From the NCBI GenBank assembly GCA_022712895.1, contig JAFLJS010000008.1, positions 154,355-218,354 on the forward strand: a stretch of 64,000 nt of DNA, read 5' to 3'. Both the position numbers and the translations under genes were made by a program. A model generated the notes under the pieces. It was given only the letters and a program-made list of their open reading frames with translations. It was not told the DNA's origin and ran no database searches. This stretch comes from Desulfocapsa sp. GTDB lineage: Bacteria > Desulfobacterota > Desulfobulbia > Desulfobulbales > Desulfocapsaceae. Position 1 is the first letter of the stretch. Every line of letters starts with the position of its first letter. This document shows, piece by piece, positions 9,267 through 18,287 of the stretch.

Positions 9267-10465
9267 TATTTATCTATACCAGGAATACGGACACAGAAAG
9301 AGGAGCCTTTTCCCTCTTCACTGCTCACACTGATTTCTCCATTATGGTTTTTTACTATCGAATAGCAGGTTGAAAGCCCAATGCCTACACCTTTACCAGC
9401 AGGCTTGGTGGTAAAGAATGGCTCAAACAGTTTGTTTTGGATCTCCTGCGGAATTCCGCAACCGGTATCCTTAACAATGAGCCCGGCGCCATTATCCTCC
9501 AGAGGATACGTTTTAACCAGAAGGGTTCCGCCTCCATCCATTGCATCAAGGGCGTTGGTGAAAAGATTGATGATAACCTGTTTAAGTTGAGACTCATCAC
9601 CTTGAATCATTGGTAATTTTTTATACAATTCAGTTTTTACGGTTACTTTATGCTGTTCCTTAAAGTGATGTTTTAAAATAAAAAGCGTGTCTTCAATGCA
9701 CTGGTTCAAATCAACGGGCCGCAAAGTGGATGCCACCGGGCGGCTGAAGGTAAGAAGACTTCGTACAATATCACGACAGCGGAGACACTCCTTGAGTATG
9801 GTGTCTGTATATTCCTCAAAATCATCATAAAGATCATCTTCAACTTTGCCTTGTATACGGCTTAAACGACGACGCAAGCCTTCGGCAAACCCACTTATGG
9901 CTGTCAGGGGATTATTTATTTCATGGGCAACTCCGGCGGCAAGGGTGCCGACAGTTGCCATTTTTTCGGCTTGATAAAATTGTGCCTGGAACTCTTTTTC
10001 TCTGGTTACATCTCTTTTAAAAAGTAACACAGTACGTTCACCAGTGGTGCTTATCTTCAGTGGGGAAGCTATCAGTTCATAATGACGGAGCTTACCACCC
10101 TCCTCGTAAATACGTAGATCCTTGGTGGTCTCATCACAATCAAGAGCTTTAAGAACCGGACATTCTTCACATGGAGAGTCTCCCTCGTTAAAAATTTCAT
10201 AGCACTTTTTGCCGATAGGATCGGCCTCCGGATACCATTCTCCAAACACATGGTTCACAGATTGAATTTTCAAGTCCTCGGAAAGCACCACCATTAAATC
10301 CGTTATCCCGTCAAGAAGCGCCTGAACTTCTTTGCGTTTCTCTTCCAGTTCGTTGTTCGATGTCTTTAACTCCTCCACTTTTCGTTGCAGTTCCTGATAA
10401 AAACCGAGTTTGCTGTGCTCGATTCCTACAAGGTCTTCTAGAGTTGTATGGGGAGCCATCACCAT
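9266..10465 (-). CDS. Soluble PAS-domain histidine kinase
   Basis: 399 residues without a membrane segment. An N-terminal coiled coil (about 25-50) leads to a PAS domain (about 50-160) containing the cysteine cluster SPCEECPVLKAL. Then come a HisKA dimerisation domain with the phospho-acceptor in AAGVAHEINNPL and an HATPase with DTGCGIP and GKGVGIGLS boxes. It is the cognate sensor of the adjacent sigma-54 regulator. The lack of transmembrane helices and the PAS cysteines suggest an internal redox or metabolite signal, which is inference. Its start overlaps the end of the second adh gene by 7 nt. Confidence 0.92.
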   Translation of the reverse strand: MVMAPHTTLEDLVGIEHSKLGFYQELQRKVEELKTSNNELEEKRKEVQALLDGITDLMVVLSEDLKIQSVNHVFGEWYPEADPIGKKCYEIFNEGDSPCEECPVLKALDCDETTKDLRIYEEGGKLRHYELIASPLKISTTGERTVLLFKRDVTREKEFQAQFYQAEKMATVGTLAAGVAHEINNPLTAISGFAEGLRRRLSRIQGKVEDDLYDDFEEYTDTILKECLRCRDIVRSLLTFSRPVASTLRPVDLNQCIEDTLFILKHHFKEQHKVTVKTELYKKLPMIQGDESQLKQVIINLFTNALDAMDGGGTLLVKTYPLEDNGAGLIVKDTGCGIPQEIQNKLFEPFFTTKPAGKGVGIGLSTCYSIVKNHNGEISVSSEEGKGSSFCVRIPGIDK

Positions 10466-11619
10466 ACCTTTTCACAAATGGTTAACAATTCTTGCCATGA
10501 AGCCGACCGTGGATTCGTCAGGTTACAGACATCATTTACCGCCATTTTACAGATTGGCTCCAAATGTTTTTGATCATCTTTGTTTACCACTTGACGCAGC
10601 TTAAGAGGGACATCAAAAGAGGCAAAGAATTCGTCGAGTTTATTGATACCTTCCATGGCTGTTTCTTTGTCTGAGCCAAGATTTTTATTTAAAATAACCC
10701 GTCCAATATCAGCCATTTTGGAAACACAGGAATCCAGGTTAAAACGCATGACTGATGTGAGCAGGATCGGGTGAATCACCCCATGGGACATATCGAACTG
10801 CCCACCAAGAGAATGCGCTAGGGCATGTTCCGCACCAAGGCTTGCATTGCTAAAAGCCATTGATGCTGCAATGGAGGCAATGCTGAGTTGTTCCAGTGAA
10901 TCAAGCGATCGTGTCTGCACAGCAGACTGGAGGTTTCGCATGATAAGATCAATGGCTTTTAGTGATTGTGGCTCAGTAAAGGGGGATGCAATGCGGGAAA
11001 CGTAGGCCTCGATTGCATGGGCTAGAGCATCCACGGCAGACTGAATAATCAACGTTTCTGTTTTGGTACGCAGAATAAGCGGATCAACTATGGCAATATT
11101 AGGAACAAGGGTTCGCGTGATAATGGACATCTTCACCGCCCGTTCCACATCTGTGATGATACAAAACTGTGATATGTCCGATCCGCTGCCTGCGGTGGTC
11201 GTGATAAAGACCATGGGGGGCAGCGGGCGTTCAACCCTGTTGGCGCCCTCATAGTCACGGATTTTTCCTCCGTTACTGGCTATAATGGCAATTCCTTTTG
11301 CCGTATCAAGTGAACTTCCACCACCAATGGCCATAATTACATCGCAGTCATTTTTCAGATAAAACTTGGCTCCCTGCTCAACTTCATAATCACGAGGATT
11401 TGAGGTAACTCCAGGATAATAGATCCAATTAATCCCAGCCTCCGCCAGAACATCCATAAGACGTTGTACCCAGCCCGCTTCCTCGATACCGGAATCACTG
11501 ACAAGGAAAACTTTTTTTGCACCATGCCTCAGTGCACATTGACCAGCATACTTAAGACTTCCTCGTCCAAAAATAATTTCAGGGATGGCAAATTTTGTTG
11601 TTTCCATATTCGTTTCCAC
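10459..11619 (-). CDS. Second iron-containing alcohol dehydrogenase
   Basis: A 386-residue iron-dependent alcohol dehydrogenase paralogous to the one at 6062-7243. It has GGGSSLDTAKG, FITTTAGSGSDISQF, DALAHAIEAY, NASLGAEHALAHSLGG and MSHGVIHP. The DISQF and TEPQS segments differ from the first copy, so substrate range may differ. It opens a three-gene operon with the kinase and the sigma-54 regulator, with overlapping ends throughout, which suggests the sensor system controls its own operon. The upstream promoter is of the -24/-12 type. A second in-frame ATG four codons in (METN-METT) is an alternative start. Confidence 0.92.
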   Translation of the reverse strand: METNMETTKFAIPEIIFGRGSLKYAGQCALRHGAKKVFLVSDSGIEEAGWVQRLMDVLAEAGINWIYYPGVTSNPRDYEVEQGAKFYLKNDCDVIMAIGGGSSLDTAKGIAIIASNGGKIRDYEGANRVERPLPPMVFITTTAGSGSDISQFCIITDVERAVKMSIITRTLVPNIAIVDPLILRTKTETLIIQSAVDALAHAIEAYVSRIASPFTEPQSLKAIDLIMRNLQSAVQTRSLDSLEQLSIASIAASMAFSNASLGAEHALAHSLGGQFDMSHGVIHPILLTSVMRFNLDSCVSKMADIGRVILNKNLGSDKETAMEGINKLDEFFASFDVPLKLRQVVNKDDQKHLEPICKMAVNDVCNLTNPRSASWQELLTICEKVW

Positions 11620-11717
11620 TTTTTTCTTACAATGCGTCAGGGGGCACTAAAATACAAGATACCAATTCTCCAAAATCAGAATGTGCATTTTTTGTGAACG
11701 TTGTCACAAGCTCCCAT

Positions 11718-11732
11718 GCAAATATCAGGCCA
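11718..11732 (-). promoter_or_regulatory. Sigma-54 promoter of the adh2-kinase-regulator operon
   Basis: The minus strand reads TGGCCTGATATTTGC followed by A. It retains TGGC at -24, TTGCA at -12 and the exact spacing, with a mismatch only at the fifth base of the -24 box. The predicted start near 11706 leaves a leader of about 87 nt before the ATG at 11619. Confidence 0.7.
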
Positions 11733-11783
11733 ATGCAAACTTTACCGCTAAACCAACCAATTAGCAAAATAGAGCGAACTGAA

Positions 11784-11806
11784 AAACGGGTCAAAACTGC
11801 CCGTTT
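11784..11806. promoter_or_regulatory. Inverted repeat AAACGGG-N9-CCCGTTT, possible activator site
   Basis: Perfect seven-base arms lie about 50-75 bp upstream of the second sigma-54 promoter, a plausible distance for an upstream activator site. The outer half GCAAACGGGC (minus-strand reading of 11799-11808) is nearly repeated at 7524-7534 upstream of the first adh gene. A similar CGGGC-N8-GCCCG lies in the intergenic repeat near 23430, so it may instead belong to that repeat family. Confidence 0.4.
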
Positions 11807-12294
11807 GCGTAGACCAACTCCAGCTGCTGTCTACTTTGAACACTTTAACCATCAGAAAATCCGTTAGTTAGAGGCACCGAAGGGGCCGGGTCATAACGAC
11901 CCGTGCGGAACCACAGGAACGGGCCATACTTACCCATGCGAAGACGGGGAAACACTTTAGGTACCTTAAAAGCTCTCCGCTAGCAATCAGATTAACTTGG
12001 CCGTTACTCGGGCAACCGAACAACAAACACAGGAATTTTTGCAGTTCGGTTACCCTACAAACCATACTTCGACACACAGCCTCATGCATTTTACCATGGC
12101 ACGACAACCAACCACGACCAGGTCACAAGCCGCAAGAGCGTCGTATTTATGCCCGGAGTCTCTGTAAATACACATTTGCCAAGCCTGCACCCGCCGCCCT
12201 CTCAATGCGCCATTGCTTCAAAAGCAGCTTTGCGGTATATCTGACACTACATCACCTAACCATTGACCCAACATTACACACTGATAAAATCGAC
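11807..12294. other. Intergenic region before the hydantoinase gene
   Basis: About 490 bp between divergent genes with no gene that can be supported. The stretch from about 11784 to 11880 resembles the tail of the intergenic repeat near 23430-23480, and CCGCTAGCAATCAG near 11980 resembles CCGCTGGCTATCAG near 23403. No sigma-70 promoter was recognised with confidence. Confidence 0.4.
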
Positions 12295-13926
12295 ATGCCT
12301 TCATATATCATAGGAATAGACACCGGCGGTACTTACACTGACGCCGTACTACTCGACCTTGCCAACAGCACTGTTCTGGCAACTGCCAAAGTACCCACCA
12401 AGCATCATCAGCTTGCCCTCTCCACCGCAAATGCCCTGGAAAGTCTGCTTCAGAAAACTGATATTGACACAAAACAGGTCTCACGCCTGGCACTCTCTAC
12501 CACCCTTGCCACCAATGCCGTTATTGAAAACAAGGGTGCCCGGGTCGCTGCTTTTATCATTGGTTATGTGAAACATTTCAAACTGCCCATCACATCCACT
12601 ATTTTTATAAAAGGTGGGCACAATATCATGGGCAAAGAAGAGGAACCACTGGATCTCAACAATATAGTTGATACTATTCAGGGGCTGAAAAATGAAGTGG
12701 ATGCCTATGCGGTCTGCTCAGCCATGTCCATGAAAGATGCCAGCCATGAAATGGTAACTGAAAAAGCGATAGCCATGATGGACCCTAAACCCGTTTTCTG
12801 TTCCCATACCATCAGTCACAATGCCGGCATGCAGGAACGAACTGCCACCGCCGCACTACACGCGAAGCTGATGCCGCTCATGCAGGACTATGTCGCCGGT
12901 GTCCAGCAAGCAGCCCATAAAAACAAGCTTGAATGCCCCATTGTACTCATCGCTGGCAATGGTGATCAGATCTCCATAAACAGCGCCGCTGAACAGGCTG
13001 GAATAACAGTTGCGAGCGGCCCTGCCTGCACAGCTGGTTTTGGCGCGACCCAAGGCATAGAAAATGCTCTGGTGATTGATGTTGGCGGAACCACCACTGA
13101 TATTGCTATGATTCGGGACGGGAAAACTGTTTTATCACCCGACGGCTGTAAAGTCGGCCGCTGGCAGACCCATGTGGAAGCAGTGGACATGTTTACTGGT
13201 GGCATAGGAGGGGACTCTCATGTACTGCTGGATGCTAACGGCCAGGTCAGCCTGGGCCCAAATCGGGTAATCCCTCTTTCCATGAGCGGAGACTTCCCTC
13301 CCCCTGAGCAGTGGTTGGGAACAGAACAGAACAGTAAATGTATTGCTCTGATCCCTGAGACAGATAACAGAGGGAGCAATGATGCAATCCTCAAACATCT
13401 TACTGAAAATGGCCCGTCCACGGCCTCCGCAATCAGCCAAGCCACAAGACTCTCCGGGGTTCCTCTTGAAAAATATCTGGAGCAACTGGCAAGGGAACAA
13501 CTCACTCTGGAAACCGGATTCACCCCCACTGACGCCCTGCATGTACTTGGCAGAATCTCCATAGGAAACGTGGCACAAGCTGAAGCGGGGGCAAGCATCC
13601 TCGCAAACCTTGCCAACATGGAAGTGGATGCCTTCTGCCAAAAAATCATTCGCATGACAGAGGAAAATATTGAAAACCTGCTCATCGATTATGTTATCCA
13701 CCACTACTGGGGAAAATCACTGACCAGTTTCATCAACTCACGGAATGACCACCCAGTACTCGGGGTGCAATTTCGTCTGAAACTGCCACTGATTGGTATT
13801 GGTGCTGCTGCGAAATATTTTCTGCCAAATGTTGCAAAAAAGCTGGGAACGAACGTTGAATTTCCAGAACATTGCGAGGTGGGTAACGGTGTCGGAGCAG
13901 CGCTACTCGCCATTACGAACAACTGA
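12295..13926 (+). CDS. Hydantoinase/oxoprolinase (HyuA) family protein
   Basis: 543 residues from the ATG at 12295 (MPSYIIGIDTGGTYTDAVLLD). An upstream in-frame ATG at 12205 would add 30 residues unlike the family start. The N-terminal hydantoinase/oxoprolinase domain has the IDTGGTYTDA phosphate loop and STTLATNAVIENKGA; the central ATPase-fold domain has LVIDVGGTTTDIAMI. The family hydrolyses cyclic amides or carboxylates ketones in an ATP-dependent way, usually with a HyuB partner. No HyuB gene is present, and single-gene versions of unknown substrate are common. No clear Shine-Dalgarno precedes the ATG. Confidence 0.85.
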   Translation: MPSYIIGIDTGGTYTDAVLLDLANSTVLATAKVPTKHHQLALSTANALESLLQKTDIDTKQVSRLALSTTLATNAVIENKGARVAAFIIGYVKHFKLPITSTIFIKGGHNIMGKEEEPLDLNNIVDTIQGLKNEVDAYAVCSAMSMKDASHEMVTEKAIAMMDPKPVFCSHTISHNAGMQERTATAALHAKLMPLMQDYVAGVQQAAHKNKLECPIVLIAGNGDQISINSAAEQAGITVASGPACTAGFGATQGIENALVIDVGGTTTDIAMIRDGKTVLSPDGCKVGRWQTHVEAVDMFTGGIGGDSHVLLDANGQVSLGPNRVIPLSMSGDFPPPEQWLGTEQNSKCIALIPETDNRGSNDAILKHLTENGPSTASAISQATRLSGVPLEKYLEQLAREQLTLETGFTPTDALHVLGRISIGNVAQAEAGASILANLANMEVDAFCQKIIRMTEENIENLLIDYVIHHYWGKSLTSFINSRNDHPVLGVQFRLKLPLIGIGAAAKYFLPNVAKKLGTNVEFPEHCEVGNGVGAALLAITNN

Positions 13927-14579
13927 TATTCCCATTTCAGGAAGGGGTACCTGAGACAAAATCCAGCTGGACCTACAAGTTACAATAGCACAAGCAAGGC
14001 TAATCAATTCGTTCAAAGCTTAGGTGCAGTTGAATAGTTCTCATATTTGTAATTATCGTGCAGTAATATTTTAATTGGCAGTTTTAAGCTGATAAAAATT
14101 TTCTTTCCGTCGAGAAAAACCAAGAAGAAAAATACGATTCCATCCACCAACGTGACACCCAAACGAACAAAACCAGAGAAAATACCTGCCCTCTCCCCAA
14201 AAAAACAAGGGGCCACCGTAGCGCCGCTTCTCCCGAACACCCACCACACAATAACTACTGCATTTTCACCCTACTACCCACATACACCAATCGCACAAAA
14301 ATGGGTCCCCGGTTTCAGGACTGGATGGATTGCTAGTACCTCTTTCCATGGAACACGAGACACCCCGCTTAGTGCTCATGTCGAACATAAAACCGTAGCT
14401 ATTTTACGAAATAAAATGAAAAAAGCCCATCTGATAAAAGTATTATTCTTAATAAACACTATCGCTTTCATTCCCAGCAAGTATAGTGCCTCACAGCGAT
14501 TTACTATTCAGCCTAATCACCATTAAAAAAATGCTGTTTAGCATATTAATCTTTTTTCAATTTTACTAGGAGAAATCAC
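13927..14579. other. Intergenic region with diverged repeat copy A
   Basis: About 650 bp, strongly A/C-rich on the plus strand. Bases 14129-14163 match 23205-23239 at 29 of 35 positions, and the following AAAACCAGAGAAAATACCT matches the sequence after the other copy. Bases 14531-14544 form a small ATGCT/AGCAT palindrome before a T-run. The aapJ Shine-Dalgarno AGGAG lies at the end. No gene is supported. Confidence 0.5.
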
Positions 14580-15623
14580 ATGAAAAAAACGCCAAAATCC
14601 TTATTAATTGCAGCTGTAGCCGGTTGCGCAATGCTGTTCTCTCAAGTCCAGGCTCAAGCTGCCGAATCGACTTTTGAAACCGTGCAGAAACGTGGCTACC
14701 TCAACTGTATCATAGGAAACTCATTTGTCGGTTTTTATACAGTAGATGATAAAGGTACATGGTCAGGTATGGATATCGATATCTGCCGTAGTGTTGCTGC
14801 TGCAGTTTTTGGAGATAAAGAGAAAGTAAAATTTAATTCAGTGCAATGGGCTCAGAGTTTTACTTCCATTAAAAGTGGTGCCGGGGATCTCCTCTCCAAA
14901 GGCATGACCTGGACTCTGTCGCGGGACAGCAGCCAGGGTCTCGACTTTCTGGATACCTATTTTTACGATGGACAGGGTTTTATGGTTCGTACAGATAGTG
15001 GAATTAAATCTGCGCTTGACCTTAAAGGTGCAACCGTTTGTGTTTTAACCGGAACATCTTCCGAGCTCAATCTTACCGATTTCAATCGTTCCAATAACTT
15101 GAAGATGAAAACAGTTGTATTTGATGATGCATCCGTGCGAACCGCTGCTTTTTTTAATAAAAACTGTGATGCAATGACCAATGATAGATCTGGCCTGGCT
15201 GCAGCTCGTTCAACAGCTCTCAACCCTGCTGACTATGCAGTTCTCCCTGAGACAATTTCAAAAGAAGCGCTCTCTTTTGCTGTCCGCCAGAATGACAGTA
15301 CCTGGGCAAATGTTGTTAAATGGACATTTGCTGCTCTTGTTGAAGCTGAAGAGCTGGGGATTACTTCTCAAAACATTGACGAAATCCGTAAAACCACTAT
15401 AGATCCAGTAGTAAAACGTTTTCTCGGTCTGGAAGGAGACCTCCACAAAGGACTTGGCTTACCACAAGACTGGGCGTATCAGGTCATTAAACAAGTTGGT
15501 AACTATGGTGAAGTGTATGAACGCAACCTTGGACCAGATACTGCCTTAGCCCTTGACCGTGAAGGAACATTGAATGCCTTATGGAAAAACGGTGGTTTGC
15601 TGTATTCCAAATCTTTCCGATAG
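14580..15623 (+). CDS. aapJ: Polar/general amino acid ABC transporter, periplasmic binding protein
   Basis: 347 residues with a Sec signal peptide (KKTPKSLLIAAVAGCAMLFSQVQAQA, cleavage near residue 27) and an extracellular solute-binding family 3 body typical of AapJ/BztA: RGYLNCIIG, GTWSGMDIDICRSVAAAVFGD and AFFNKNCDAMTNDRSGLAA. It captures amino acids in the periplasm for the AapQMP membrane complex encoded next. The start is well supported by AGGAG 8 nt upstream. A strong terminator hairpin follows, so this binding protein should be made in excess of the permeases. Substrate cannot be read from sequence; the saccharopine genes nearby point to lysine as one candidate. Confidence 0.92.
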   Translation: MKKTPKSLLIAAVAGCAMLFSQVQAQAAESTFETVQKRGYLNCIIGNSFVGFYTVDDKGTWSGMDIDICRSVAAAVFGDKEKVKFNSVQWAQSFTSIKSGAGDLLSKGMTWTLSRDSSQGLDFLDTYFYDGQGFMVRTDSGIKSALDLKGATVCVLTGTSSELNLTDFNRSNNLKMKTVVFDDASVRTAAFFNKNCDAMTNDRSGLAAARSTALNPADYAVLPETISKEALSFAVRQNDSTWANVVKWTFAALVEAEELGITSQNIDEIRKTTIDPVVKRFLGLEGDLHKGLGLPQDWAYQVIKQVGNYGEVYERNLGPDTALALDREGTLNALWKNGGLLYSKSFR

Positions 15624-15653
15624 AATCTTCCTCTCAAAAAGCTGACGATTAAT

Positions 15654-15702
15654 ACCTGGGGATACGCAATTTATGCGTATCCCCAGGTTTCTCCTTTTTT
15701 TT
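15654..15702 (+). terminator. Intrinsic terminator/attenuator between aapJ and aapQ
   Basis: A perfect 15-bp stem (ACCTGGGGATACGCA pairing with TGCGTATCCCCAGGT) with a five-base loop, followed by a T-rich tract. Because aapQMP follow in the same direction, partial read-through would give the usual excess of binding protein over membrane subunits. Confidence 0.9.
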
Positions 15703-15760
15703 ACATTACTCTGTCTCGAAAATCCCATTTGATGGCATCAAGGCGTTACCTATCTAAAAA

Positions 15761-16939
15761 TTGAGGCTTCACAAAATCATCACATTCAAAAAAATACTCT
15801 ATGATTCGTCGTACCGATCCACACTCATCCAGAGTTTTACGCTGATCTCCGTCGTTGCGATTGGGTATTATTTCTTCTCCAATGTTGTAAATAATCTACA
15901 GCGCATGGAGCTTCCATTTGGTTTTGACTTCATCAGTTCCACGGCAGGATTTGACATTGGCTGGTCAATCATCCCCTATGAACCGACCATGTCCTATGGA
16001 CGTGTCTATCTGGTAGGAATTTTTAACACCCTCATTTTATCAGCGCTTATTATTCTTTTTGCAACCATCTCTGGCTTTGTCGTCGGAATCATTCGACTGT
16101 CACGAAACTTTCTCTTATCCCAATGTGCCAGATGGTATGTGGAGTTTATTCGTAATATACCACTGCTTATTCAAATTATATTCTGGTTTATTGTTGTATT
16201 TTCCACCCTTCCTCCTCCAAAGGAAAGCTATCATCTCCTTGACATCTTCTTTTTAAACAATCGGGGTTTTTATTTCCCGTCACCAGTATTTGAGTCAAAT
16301 GCCAGCTGGACATTGATTACCACATTAATCGCGGGCATCGGCTCATTCATTTTAATAAAAAAATCGAGAGCTTATCGCAAACTCAGCGGAAATCGTTTAG
16401 CAGCCTTATACCCCACCCTTTTGGCACTGCTAAGTGTTATAATCATAGTATTTATTGCCACCGGCACCCCATTACACTGGAAAATTCCGACGCTACAGGG
16501 ATTTAACTTTCAAGATGGTTATTTCTTCCCAACTGCCTTTGCAGCCGCCTTTGTTTCCATGACCATATATCGATCTGCAACCATAGGAGAGATGGTTCGG
16601 GCTGGCATCCAGTCAATTGATCGAGGCCAGCTTGAAGCAGCTGCTGCCATTGGCTTTTCCCCCTTTAAGACTTTACGACTAATCATTGTACCCCAGGCAG
16701 CTCGAGCTATTTTACCACCACTTATTAATATTTGGCTGACCATACTTAAAGAATCTTCATTGGCAGTTGCCATCGGGTTCCCGGAATTAGTCTCTGTTTT
16801 CATACAAACTTCTCTTAATCAAACCGGGCGAGCTATTGAAATAGTTATGATGGTAATGTTTTTTTATATGTGTACCAGTTTATTGATCTCCTTTGTCATG
16901 AATCGCTACAATAAACGCATTCAAATGCAGGAGGGATAA
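15761..16939 (+). CDS. aapQ: Amino acid ABC transporter permease AapQ
   Basis: A 392-residue HisM/GlnP-type permease with several membrane segments, the family signature FGFDFISSTAGFDIG near the N-terminus, and the EAA loop GQLEAAAAIGFSPFKTLRLIIVPQAARAILPPLINIWL (about 290-325) that contacts the ATPase. The start used is TTG at 15761, because no ATG precedes the conserved N-terminal helix; the Shine-Dalgarno is weak. It lies one base before aapM. It forms the membrane channel with AapM. Confidence 0.9.
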   Translation: MRLHKIITFKKILYDSSYRSTLIQSFTLISVVAIGYYFFSNVVNNLQRMELPFGFDFISSTAGFDIGWSIIPYEPTMSYGRVYLVGIFNTLILSALIILFATISGFVVGIIRLSRNFLLSQCARWYVEFIRNIPLLIQIIFWFIVVFSTLPPPKESYHLLDIFFLNNRGFYFPSPVFESNASWTLITTLIAGIGSFILIKKSRAYRKLSGNRLAALYPTLLALLSVIIIVFIATGTPLHWKIPTLQGFNFQDGYFFPTAFAAAFVSMTIYRSATIGEMVRAGIQSIDRGQLEAAAAIGFSPFKTLRLIIVPQAARAILPPLINIWLTILKESSLAVAIGFPELVSVFIQTSLNQTGRAIEIVMMVMFFYMCTSLLISFVMNRYNKRIQMQEG

Positions 16940-16940
16940 A

Positions 16941-18284
16941 ATGGACAATCAACAGAAAAAACACGGTGCTTTGCTCAAATTTGTTCCCCGGCCAGACCGC
17001 CCGCCAATAACAATCACTTATGGTCCTGTCGGATGGTTGAAAAAAAACCTGTTTGGTAATCTCTGGAACAGCTTATTAACAATTACGGTCTTTTTTCTAT
17101 TATTTTTATTGCTGAAGCCTTTTCTGGAATGGACGCTTTTCAAAGCCGTCTGGTCAGCATCAACCCGCCGTGAATGTTTATCAATTAGTCCGGACGGTGC
17201 CTGTTGGGCAGGAATTTTCCCATGGGTGAACAACCTTTTATACGGCCTTTATCCTGATGCGCTCCAATGGAGAGTAAACCTTGCTTTTGCTATTGGCCTG
17301 CTCTGGTTTGTGCCTTTGGCACTCAAAAAAGTACAACAAAAAATACTGTTTGCACTTATGGGTGTAATGTTGTTTCCCTTTCTGGCAAATTATTTGTTTC
17401 TGGGAGGAGACCGAAGCAGTGTACATTATATCGTTGCCTGCTCAGCACTTGCTTACTTACTGACCTTATACATCAACATTATTTTAACATACCTGAACGG
17501 CAAGCGACTCGAGCAACACCTCGAAACATTTATGGAGCGTTTTTCCAAAAAACGGGCAGCTCTTTTAGGGCATTCAACTATCTGGTTTTTCCTTACTGTT
17601 GTAATTGCATACGTATTCAAGGATCAAGCTCTTGAACATGTAGGTGTTGATGCATGGGGCGGTCTTTTCCTGACCTTGATCATTTCCGGTGTTTCAATTG
17701 TCATGGCGTTACCAATTGGCATTATTTTAGCACTTGGCCGACGCTCAGAGATGCCAATAATTAAATGGTTTTCAATTTCCACAATTGAAGTTGTCCGCTC
17801 TGTTCCGATGATCACAGTCTTATTCATGTCTGTTACCATGCTGCCTCTCTTCTTCCCCAACACCATGGAGCTAAACAAACTGGTACAAGTACTTGTCGCA
17901 GTATGCCTGTTTGCCGGTGCATATATGGCAGAAACTGTGAGAGGTGGTTTACAGGCAATTTCACGTGGTCAATATGATGCTGCGAAATCACTTGGCCTCG
18001 GGTACTGGCGTACAATGATCTTCATTATTCTCCCCCAGGCATTAAGAATCATGATTCCCAATATTGTCACTTCCTTTATCAGCTTGTTTAAAGACACAAC
18101 TCTTGTATCAATCATCGGACTTTTTGATATTATGCTGATGGCTCGAAATATTTCAATTGATAAAAACTGGCTTGGTCTCCATACCGAGCCACTTGTTGCC
18201 ATTTCAGTATTGTTTTTTGTTTTCTGTTACAGCATGTCAGAATACAGCCAACGACTGGAAAAAAAATTGAACACCAATAGATAA
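16941..18284 (+). CDS. aapM: Amino acid ABC transporter permease AapM
   Basis: A 447-residue permease with the long N-terminal extension typical of AapM, four membrane helices in the first half and a HisM-type permease domain at the C-terminus. The EAA loop reads GQYDAAKSLGLGYWRTMIFIILPQALRIMIPN (about 335-370). It pairs with AapQ in the inner membrane. It is placed directly after aapQ and 3 nt before aapP. Confidence 0.92.
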   Translation: MDNQQKKHGALLKFVPRPDRPPITITYGPVGWLKKNLFGNLWNSLLTITVFFLLFLLLKPFLEWTLFKAVWSASTRRECLSISPDGACWAGIFPWVNNLLYGLYPDALQWRVNLAFAIGLLWFVPLALKKVQQKILFALMGVMLFPFLANYLFLGGDRSSVHYIVACSALAYLLTLYINIILTYLNGKRLEQHLETFMERFSKKRAALLGHSTIWFFLTVVIAYVFKDQALEHVGVDAWGGLFLTLIISGVSIVMALPIGIILALGRRSEMPIIKWFSISTIEVVRSVPMITVLFMSVTMLPLFFPNTMELNKLVQVLVAVCLFAGAYMAETVRGGLQAISRGQYDAAKSLGLGYWRTMIFIILPQALRIMIPNIVTSFISLFKDTTLVSIIGLFDIMLMARNISIDKNWLGLHTEPLVAISVLFFVFCYSMSEYSQRLEKKLNTNR

Positions 18285-18287
18285 CAA

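Noticed and set aside
13135..13704. A 189-codon minus-strand frame over the hydantoinase gene
   Set aside because: It is antisense to a conserved protein; its length reflects codon use of the true gene.
14152..14526. A 124-codon plus-strand frame upstream of aapJ
   Set aside because: Low-complexity Pro/Thr/Lys-rich translation of an A/C-rich repeat region, with no Shine-Dalgarno; more likely part of the intergenic repeat.
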